Origin: Flavicella sediminum
GTDB taxonomy: Bacteria; Bacteroidota; Bacteroidia; Flavobacteriales; Flavobacteriaceae
Length of the DNA: 64,000 nucleotides
Direction of reading: 5' to 3'
Assembly (NCBI RefSeq): GCF_006381105.1
Contig: NZ_VDET01000007.1
Location: 62,001 to 126,000 of the forward strand
The notes beneath the pieces are model-generated. The model made no database searches and had not been told where the DNA came from. It worked only from the letters and a program-made list of their open reading frames with translations. The position numbers and the translations under genes were made by a program. Below are positions 58,541 to 64,000 of this stretch, piece by piece (position 1 is the first letter of the stretch; every line of letters begins with the position of its first letter).

Positions 58541-58903
58541 CTAAACTTCCCATTTCCATACAGTTCTCATGATTACAAAAAGAACAAGCACTTCAATACT
58601 TGCACAAATAATATAATGAGGTAACAAACTTCCTCCACCAACAACAAATAAAATTGTGACAACTGCGGCAATTAAGTTCAACAAACGATTTAATTTAAAG
58701 TCTAGAGTCCTAGAAAAATAAATCATTGCAATAGGAATATTGATTACAACTGCGGCAATGGCCATGGTTGTCGTTACTTCACCCAAAATACCATCTAGAG
58801 TGTTTTTATTGACCAATTCTATAAATACAGAAAGTATATCGGCTAAAATTAAATTAAACAACACCACAATCCATAACGTAGATAATTTTGTTTTTACGTT
58901 CAT
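58541..58903 (-). CDS. Four-helix membrane protein (DUF6326-like)
   Basis: 120 residues with four predicted membrane helices. The order LWIVVLFNLILADILSVF, MAIAAVVINIPIAMIYFSRTL, LNLIAAVVTILFVVGGG and IICASIEVLVLFVIMRTVWKW recalls the DUF6326 family from memory. Function unknown. It lies 11 bases after the outer-membrane protein gene on the same strand and downstream of the Crp-family regulator, so it may be part of that small unit. Confidence 0.65.
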   Translation of the reverse strand: MNVKTKLSTLWIVVLFNLILADILSVFIELVNKNTLDGILGEVTTTMAIAAVVINIPIAMIYFSRTLDFKLNRLLNLIAAVVTILFVVGGGSLLPHYIICASIEVLVLFVIMRTVWKWEV

Positions 58904-58914
58904 ATTTTTTTTAT

Positions 58915-59532
58915 TTAAAAATTAAATCCAAAATGAACACCCGGTTCTCCAAAAAATAATTTTGAATGCTTGTCATCTAATTTCTTAAATGATACTGGCA
59001 TTTTTGTATGATAAGGCCTGTGTGTGATTGCGATTGAAGGCTCTATAAAAAAAGAACTTCCAAAAAGCTTGAAATGATAACCGAATCTATAGGTATTGAA
59101 AATTTGAAAACCTTTGTCTATTTTATTTCCCTTTAAATTTATAAAAGATTGCCAAGCACTCATTACATGAACTCCCGTATACAATCCTTTCCATAAAAAG
59201 CGTTGATAGGCCAAGGCAAATCCTTTTTCCCGTATAAATCCAGGAAATTTTTCTTCTGGAGCACTAAAACTTTTCCCATAAGGCAAACCCAATGGTTTGT
59301 GGTATCGCCAAGTTTTTAGCTCTAAGGAAACCGCATCTTTAGCTGTAATTCGGTAACCTAAATTAAGTTGTACAAAATCGGGTCGCTCATAAGAATCAAA
59401 ATTTGCGAGCATAAATAAAGTACTTCCGACAAAATATTTTTTTGTTGTACTTGTTTGGTCTTTATTTTGTGCATTGCCATAAAATAAAGAAAAGCAAATA
59501 CATAGTAATAAAAGGTGTTTTTTAGTCTGCAT
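58915..59532 (-). CDS. Predicted outer-membrane protein of unknown function
   Basis: 205 residues. Signal peptide (1-21, ...SLFYGNAQ). Alternating aromatic strands (FVGSTLFMLANFDSYERPDFVQLNLGYRI, FIEPSIAITHRPYH) and the terminal Phe of HFGFNF indicate a small barrel. No family was recognised. It is followed by the four-helix membrane protein and preceded, 89 bases away on the same strand, by the Crp-type regulator, which suggests a regulator-target pairing. Confidence 0.65.
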   Translation of the reverse strand: MQTKKHLLLLCICFSLFYGNAQNKDQTSTTKKYFVGSTLFMLANFDSYERPDFVQLNLGYRITAKDAVSLELKTWRYHKPLGLPYGKSFSAPEEKFPGFIREKGFALAYQRFLWKGLYTGVHVMSAWQSFINLKGNKIDKGFQIFNTYRFGYHFKLFGSSFFIEPSIAITHRPYHTKMPVSFKKLDDKHSKLFFGEPGVHFGFNF

Positions 59533-59621
59533 GATATGTTTTGTATATATACATGCAAAACTAAATATCGACTTCTAAATTTTCGTTCACTTAAGTGAAT
59601 AAGCGCTACTAGAAAGTTTTT

Positions 59622-60200
59622 TTATTTGGACTTCTCAATAAGTCTTTTTCGAATTCTACTTAAGGATTGAGGTGTCAGTCCGAGGTAACTGGCAATTTGG
59701 TATTGTGGTACTCTTTGAAATAAATCGGGTCTTGTTTGTTGTAAATGCAAATATCTATTTTCCGGATTGGCCATTTTGTAGTTGAAAAAGAATTCTTGGT
59801 GTTTTTCCATCACTTTTTCACCTATAACACGACAAACAGATTCAAACTGAGGATGTTTTAAAAATACAGCGTCTTCCATTTCTGGCGAACTGACATTTAA
59901 AACACAGTCTTCAACACATTCTAAAAAATGCTCCGTAGGAATGCTTTTACCATAGTTTTTAGGAACAACTCCTTGTTCCTCAGTATATATATCCAAGGTT
60001 TTTTCTTCTCCATCAATTAGCACAAACGATCTTAAACAGCCTTTTAAAACGAAAAAACTATCATTAGCTATGCTTTTTTCATCCAATAGTATTGTTCCTT
60101 TTTTAAAACTTTTGATATTGGAACACCCCGCAATTATTTGTTCTAACTCCTTGCTTAAGGACATGTATTTTGAAACATATTTCACCAATTCTCGTTGCAT
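59622..60200 (-). CDS. Crp/Fnr-family transcription regulator
   Basis: 192 residues. A cyclic-nucleotide-binding-like domain ([33 protein letters not shown]) precedes a short C-terminal helix-turn-helix ([20 protein letters not shown]). The phosphate-binding RxA motif of true CRP is not seen, so the effector may differ. Such short Crp-type regulators are abundant in Bacteroidota and often control the gene next door. The next two genes downstream encode small membrane and outer-membrane proteins. Confidence 0.9.
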   Translation of the reverse strand: MQRELVKYVSKYMSLSKELEQIIAGCSNIKSFKKGTILLDEKSIANDSFFVLKGCLRSFVLIDGEEKTLDIYTEEQGVVPKNYGKSIPTEHFLECVEDCVLNVSSPEMEDAVFLKHPQFESVCRVIGEKVMEKHQEFFFNYKMANPENRYLHLQQTRPDLFQRVPQYQIASYLGLTPQSLSRIRKRLIEKSK

Positions 60201-60227
60201 ACCTTAAAAAGCTTTTAGAAGGATTAA

Positions 60228-61454
60228 TTATTTAGTGGCTACAATTTGTGCAATATTTACAATTACCTCCGTTGCTTTTACCATAGATTCTAAAGGAACA
60301 TATTCGTATTTTCCATGAAAATTATGACCACCAGCAAAAATATTAGGGCAGGGCAGACCTTTATAAGAAAGTTGTGATCCATCTGTTCCTCCGCGAATTG
60401 CTTTGATTAGTGGTTTTACATTTGCTTGCTCCATGGCTTTTTTAGCAATAGCAACGATATGCATCACAGGTTCAATTTTTTCCTTCATATTATAATACTG
60501 ATCCTTGATTTCCACTTTGAGAAAATTGGCACCCAATTCTTTGTTCATTGCTGTAACCAAATTTTCGAAATCAGTTTTTCTTTTTTGAAACAAATCAAAA
60601 TCATGGTCCCTTATAATATACTCTAATACAGTTTCTTCTATATCACCTGAAACCGTATGTAAGTGGAAAAAACCTTCGTAACCTGTAGTTTTTTCTGGGA
60701 CTTCATTTTTAGGTAAACGACTTATAAAGTCATTTCCAATTAAAATGGAATTTACCATCTTTCCTTTGGCATACCCTGGATGTACACTTTTTCCTTCAAT
60801 AGTGACTTTAGCTCCTGCTGCATTAAAATTTTCATATTCCAACTCTCCAATTTCACTACCATCCATAGTATACGCCCATTCTGCACCAAATTTTTCTACA
60901 TCAAATAAATGCGCCCCTTTTCCAACTTCTTCATCGGGTGTAAAACAAATTCGTATGTTTCCATGTTTTATTTCTGGGTGCTGTATCAAATATTCCATTG
61001 CAGAAACAATTTCTGTAACTCCTGCTTTATCATCTGCCCCCAATAATGTGGTACCATCTGTGGTAATTAATGTTTGTCCTTTATACAAAAAAAGATCTTC
61101 AAAATAATCTGGAGATAGAATAATGTTTTGTTCTTTATTCAGAACAATATCCTTTCCATCGTAATTTTTATGTATTTGTGGATTTACATGGGTTCCAGAA
61201 AAATCGGGACTTGTATCTATATGTGCAACAAATCCGATAGTTGGTACTTCATGGTCTACATTGCTAGGCAAAGTCGCCATAATGTAACAATTTTCATCTA
61301 AGCTAACATCTTTTAGTCCAATATCATTTAGTTCTTCCACCAAGAGATGTGCCAAGTCCCATTGCTTTTCGGTACTTGGAAAAGCAGGATTGTTTGGATC
61401 CGATTGGGTATCTATTTGTATGTATTTTATAAAACGATGAAGAATAGTTTGCAT
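60228..61454 (-). CDS. pepT: Peptidase T (tripeptidase)
   Basis: 408 residues, normal length. M20 zinc motifs [41 protein letters not shown] and the catalytic [23 protein letters not shown] are clear. It releases the N-terminal residue from tripeptides in the cytoplasm. It has a TATTTTTG box at 61471-61478 and is followed by a Crp-type regulator gene 27 bases away. Confidence 0.97.
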   Translation of the reverse strand: MQTILHRFIKYIQIDTQSDPNNPAFPSTEKQWDLAHLLVEELNDIGLKDVSLDENCYIMATLPSNVDHEVPTIGFVAHIDTSPDFSGTHVNPQIHKNYDGKDIVLNKEQNIILSPDYFEDLFLYKGQTLITTDGTTLLGADDKAGVTEIVSAMEYLIQHPEIKHGNIRICFTPDEEVGKGAHLFDVEKFGAEWAYTMDGSEIGELEYENFNAAGAKVTIEGKSVHPGYAKGKMVNSILIGNDFISRLPKNEVPEKTTGYEGFFHLHTVSGDIEETVLEYIIRDHDFDLFQKRKTDFENLVTAMNKELGANFLKVEIKDQYYNMKEKIEPVMHIVAIAKKAMEQANVKPLIKAIRGGTDGSQLSYKGLPCPNIFAGGHNFHGKYEYVPLESMVKATEVIVNIAQIVATK

Positions 61455-61470
61455 AGAATTGAATTTGTTT

Positions 61471-61478
61471 CAAAAATA
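61471..61478 (-). promoter_or_regulatory. -7 box TATTTTTG before pepT
   Basis: On the minus strand TATTTTTG ends 16 bases before the pepT start at 61454. Confidence 0.5.
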
Positions 61479-61819
61479 AGATTTATCCAATGACTAACCA
61501 TGTAAACTTCTAAATAAATAGCATCTTTATTCTTTTTGTAAGGCAGACTCATTTATGAATAATTTTTTTGAGAAAAAAGATGAAATAAGCGACTGAATAT
61601 TATTTATTTACGGAAATCACACGCAATATCCTTATTTTATAATCCAACAAGAAAAGAAACGATAATCCTTCTATAAAAAAACTGCATTAACGACTTTCAT
61701 ACAGGGTTTATAATCAGCTTATTAAACACCTATAAACAGGTTTATCAATCGCTCAAAAAAAAATAGTTACAAACACGAATATATATCTATAAAAGAAAGT
61801 GATTGCTATTCCTAAGTGC

Positions 61820-61827
61820 TACATTTG
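61820..61827 (+). promoter_or_regulatory. -7 box TACATTTG before the SHOCT gene
   Basis: TACATTTG followed by CAGC is a strong match. It falls inside the longer possible frame (TTG 61803), so transcription must start after it; the ATG at 61869 is therefore preferred. Confidence 0.6.
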
Positions 61828-61868
61828 CAGCAAATTGTCATCCAGACATTTTTAATAAAAAAAAAGAT

Positions 61869-62669
61869 ATGATGAATTCATTATTTACAGATGCTAGTTT
61901 TCAAAATATGTTGAATATAGCAAATCGATATGGTATTAGTGTAAATGCAGTAAGTGATTTAACAAATGCACTTATGGCAAGCAATGGAACAATGGCACAG
62001 TTTAATATCTCTGAATTAGGAGGAGGTGGACAATGGATGCAAGGTGGGATGACTATGGTAGGAGACATGTTCAACAACCAACTTAAAAACACAGTAGACG
62101 GACTTTGTAATGAACTTTCAAATTTGATACATCAAGGAGGGATTCAATACAAACCTTTGCCTAAATCGCAAAACGGCAGTTTTAGTGGTAACTGGTGGGG
62201 AGATTTAGGACAACCTAATTCTACAGGAAGTCAAAACGGAACGAGTTATGCTATTTTTTCAAATATAGGTCGCTTAGCAATTCAAGAGAATGGTAATGTA
62301 ACCGTATTTGACACCTTAGACAATCAAATAGGTGGAGTAGGACAACAACAAGGTGGTAATTATTCGGTCACTTTTACAAGTCAGTATGGTACAGTAAACT
62401 TAAGTACTTTACCTATTGTATCGGGAGTAGCGAAAACAGCAGCAGTTCAGCCAATAAATAATAACATGAATACCATGAGCGCTAATGAAGTGCAAAATCA
62501 ACAAGTACCAATTATTGAAGAACCTGTGCAAACATACAATACGAATACAAACGGACTGGAAGAAGACATCTTTGGGAAAATAGAAAAATTAGCAAGTTTA
62601 AAGGATAAGAATATTATATCTGTAGAACAATTTGAAAGTAAGAAAGCTGATTTGTTAAATAGATTGTAA
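61869..62669 (+). CDS. SHOCT-domain protein with Gln/Gly/Asn-rich middle
   Basis: 266 residues from ATG 61869 (61872 also possible); an in-frame TTG at 61803 overlaps the promoter box. The last 35 residues (EEDIFGKIEKLASLKDKNIISVEQFESKKADLLNRL) form a SHOCT domain, a short helical segment found at the ends of many otherwise unrelated proteins. The N-terminal 60 residues are helical (FQNMLNIANRYGISVNAVSDLTNALM); the middle is rich in Gly, Asn and Gln and has beta-strand spacing (NYSVTFTSQYGTVNLSTL). No signal peptide. Function unknown, possibly an assembly or lipid-binding protein. Confidence 0.72.
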   Translation: MMNSLFTDASFQNMLNIANRYGISVNAVSDLTNALMASNGTMAQFNISELGGGGQWMQGGMTMVGDMFNNQLKNTVDGLCNELSNLIHQGGIQYKPLPKSQNGSFSGNWWGDLGQPNSTGSQNGTSYAIFSNIGRLAIQENGNVTVFDTLDNQIGGVGQQQGGNYSVTFTSQYGTVNLSTLPIVSGVAKTAAVQPINNNMNTMSANEVQNQQVPIIEEPVQTYNTNTNGLEEDIFGKIEKLASLKDKNIISVEQFESKKADLLNRL

Positions 62670-62744
62670 AAATATTTTTTGATACAAACCTATAACACTG
62701 TTTTTAAAGGGGTTTAGGAAGATAAAAAAACAGACGGTTCTAAC

Positions 62745-62774
62745 TTGTTTTTTGAAAAATAAATTCTATATTTG
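62745..62774 (+). promoter_or_regulatory. Housekeeping promoter of rpsF (TTG-N19-TATATTTG)
   Basis: TTG (62745-62747) is 19 bases before TATATTTG (62767-62774), the canonical Bacteroidetes -33/-7 arrangement, with CAGCC after it. It lies 33 bases before the rpsF ATG. Confidence 0.8.
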
Positions 62775-62807
62775 CAGCCTTAAAAATAATATTTAAATTA
62801 ATTAATT

Positions 62808-63149
62808 ATGAATCATTACGAAACTGTTTTCATTTTGAATCCCGTTTTATCTGATGTTCAGGTAAAGGAAACAGTACAGAAGTTTGAGGACTATCTTGTT
62901 TCTAAAGGAGCCAAGATGATTCACAAAGAAGATTGGGGGCTTAAGAAATTAGCTTACCCTATTCAAAAGAAAAAAAGTGGATTTTACCACTTATTTGAGT
63001 TCAATTTAGACGGTGCTAACTTAGCAGCTTTTGAATTAGAATTTAGAAGAGATGACAGCATTATGCGTTATTTAACTGTAAGGTTAGACAAACATGCTGC
63101 AGCTTGGGCTGAGAAAAGAAGAGAACGTGTAAAATCTGCTAAAAAATAA
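62808..63149 (+). CDS. rpsF: 30S ribosomal protein S6
   Basis: 113 residues. The start [16 protein letters not shown], the conserved [22 protein letters not shown] block and the end [14 protein letters not shown] are typical. It binds S18 in the platform of the small subunit. First gene of the rpsF-rpsR-rplI operon (gaps 5 and 15 bases), read from the promoter at 62745-62774. Confidence 0.97.
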   Translation: MNHYETVFILNPVLSDVQVKETVQKFEDYLVSKGAKMIHKEDWGLKKLAYPIQKKKSGFYHLFEFNLDGANLAAFELEFRRDDSIMRYLTVRLDKHAAAWAEKRRERVKSAKK

Positions 63150-63154
63150 GAATT

Positions 63155-63451
63155 ATGGCGTCAATTGATCAACAAGCAAAAGGAGGAAAACAAGGGGATG
63201 TAAGATACCTGACTCCGTTAGACATCGATACTAAAAAAGAAGCTAAATACTGTAGATTTAAGAAAAATGGAATTAAGTACATTGACTATAAAGATGCAGA
63301 TTATTTAATGTATTTAGTAAATGAGCAAGGTAAAATTTTACCACGTCGTTTAACAGGAACATCTTTAAAATACCAACGTAAAGTGTCTGTAGCTATCAAA
63401 AGAGCTCGTCACTTGGCTTTAATGCCTTATGTTGGAGATTTATTAAAATAA
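63155..63451 (+). CDS. rpsR: 30S ribosomal protein S18
   Basis: 98 residues. Core motif [77 protein letters not shown] is full and in order. S18 forms a heterodimer with S6 in the small subunit. An N-terminal extension of about 20 residues is common in Bacteroidota. It lies between rpsF and rplI. Confidence 0.97.
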   Translation: MASIDQQAKGGKQGDVRYLTPLDIDTKKEAKYCRFKKNGIKYIDYKDADYLMYLVNEQGKILPRRLTGTSLKYQRKVSVAIKRARHLALMPYVGDLLK

Positions 63452-63466
63452 TAAAGTAGATACGAC

Positions 63467-63913
63467 ATGGAAGTTATATTAAAACAAGACGTAGAAAACT
63501 TAGGATTTCAAGATGACATCGTAACTGTGAAAAACGGATACGGAAGAAACTTTTTAATTCCTCAAGGACAGGCAGTTTTAGCAACAGGATCTGCTAAAAA
63601 GGTATTAGCTGAAAACTTAAAACAACGTGCTTTTAAAGAAGCTAAAGTTGTTGAAGAAGCAACGAAAGTTGCTGAAGCAGTGAAAGCATTAGAAATTAAA
63701 ATTATCGCTAAAGTTGGTGAAGGAACTAAATTATTTGGTTCTGTATCTAACATAGATGTTGCTGAAGCTATTGCTAAAGCAGGAACTATTATTGATAAAA
63801 AATTCATCAAAATTACTGGTGGATTGATCAAAAGAACAGGAAAATACAGTGCCGTTGTAAGATTGCACAGATCTGTTGTTGCTGATATCACTTTCGAAAT
63901 TGTAGGTGAATAA
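63467..63913 (+). CDS. rplI: 50S ribosomal protein L9
   Basis: 148 residues. The N-terminal signature VILKQDVENLGFQDDIVTVKNGYGRNFLIPQGQAVLAT is present, then the long helix and the C-terminal domain KLFGSVSNIDVAEAI and GKYSAVVRLHRSVVADITFEIVGE. It binds 23S rRNA. Last gene of the operon, followed by the terminator at 63934. Confidence 0.97.
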   Translation: MEVILKQDVENLGFQDDIVTVKNGYGRNFLIPQGQAVLATGSAKKVLAENLKQRAFKEAKVVEEATKVAEAVKALEIKIIAKVGEGTKLFGSVSNIDVAEAIAKAGTIIDKKFIKITGGLIKRTGKYSAVVRLHRSVVADITFEIVGE

Positions 63914-63933
63914 TTCAATTAGCTAAACATATT

Positions 63934-63967
63934 AAAATCCACCACTTGTAATGAGCTGGTGGATTTT
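63934..63967 (+). terminator. Rho-independent terminator of the rpsF-rpsR-rplI operon
   Basis: AAAATCCACCA (63934-63944) pairs with TGGTGGATTTT (63957-63967), 11 bp perfect, followed by T-run. Confidence 0.9.
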
Positions 63968-64000
63968 TTTTATAAAAAATATTCATAGGGCTATCCGCAT

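Larger units (their letters stand above)
61455..61868. other. Intergenic region between pepT and the SHOCT-domain gene
   Basis: This 414-base gap holds a -7 box for pepT (61471-61478, minus) and one for the SHOCT gene (61820-61827, plus). The rest is A/T-rich, with short repeats of the ACAGGTTTAT type near 61735, and no gene is supported. Confidence 0.5.

Noticed and set aside
1-64000. CRISPR arrays, tRNA or rRNA genes, IS elements, phage integrases
   Set aside because: None was seen: no regular spacer repeats, no cloverleaf-like gene, no transposase or integrase frame.

Overview
The window reads as a chromosomal segment of a member of the Flavobacteriia (Bacteroidota), probably a marine Flavobacteriaceae species. 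The evidence is the low G+C content, housekeeping promoters with the Bacteroidetes -7 box TAnnTTTG (for example TATATTTG before rpsF), a type IX secretion (gliding-motility type B) C-terminal domain on a 1310-residue adhesin, many surface-type lipoproteins with acidic linkers, a formylglycine sulfatase and a bacillithiol-type YtxJ protein. No tRNA, rRNA, CRISPR array, insertion sequence or prophage was recognised.

Layout. Positions 1-2759 hold the end of an Fn3-like protein and a three-gene cassette: YHYH lipoprotein, MORN-repeat lipoprotein, SCO1-like protein. Positions 2756-8148 (minus strand) carry a K+ channel, a DnaQ/GIY-YIG protein, YggS and ClpB. Positions 8523-11678 hold a degenerate Asp/Asn-hydroxylase-like protein, YtxJ, GlyA and a broken outer-membrane barrel gene. 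Positions 11800-13854 hold a second, paralogous YHYH-MORN-SCO cassette. Then come the T9SS adhesin, an amine oxidase, an ECF sigma cassette (sigma, membrane protein, Spy-like protein), a UDG-like protein, a thioredoxin-like protein, a DUF3500/DUF1080 pair, an M90-type peptidase, a large SF1 helicase and a D-lactate-dehydrogenase-type FAD/Fe-S protein. Positions 32339-33153 hold a DoxX/YkgB-like pseudogene and an Mpo1-like gene. Positions 33332-36329 hold the sulfatase and a second ECF sigma cassette. The rest is mostly metabolic: pseudo-dihydroorotase, MtnN, LolD-like ABC protein, SucC, GcvT, ThrABC, a VWA/MoxR-type pair, LysA, PepT and the rpsF-rpsR-rplI operon.

How genes work together. Three surface-lipoprotein loci about 33 kb apart (YHYH cassette 1, YHYH cassette 2, sulfatase) share an upstream bipartite element, GGTAGGGT, exactly 14 bases, CTGTTTWA. 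This points to one regulon, possibly read by an ECF sigma factor. The two YHYH cassettes join a histidine-rich lipoprotein of unknown function to a SCO1 protein with an intact Cys-x3-Cys plus His copper site, so a copper- or thiol-dependent surface module is a reasonable but unproven idea. A different ECF-like promoter pair (AAACTTTT, 12 bases, GKTCTAATA) lies before the first ECF sigma gene and before its Spy-like partner, which suggests autoregulated envelope-stress control. thrA-thrB-thrC form one operon that may be preceded by an Ile/Thr-rich leader peptide.

Limits. Assignments rest on reading motifs and remembered family features; no database or structure search was possible. All promoter calls are pattern matches.
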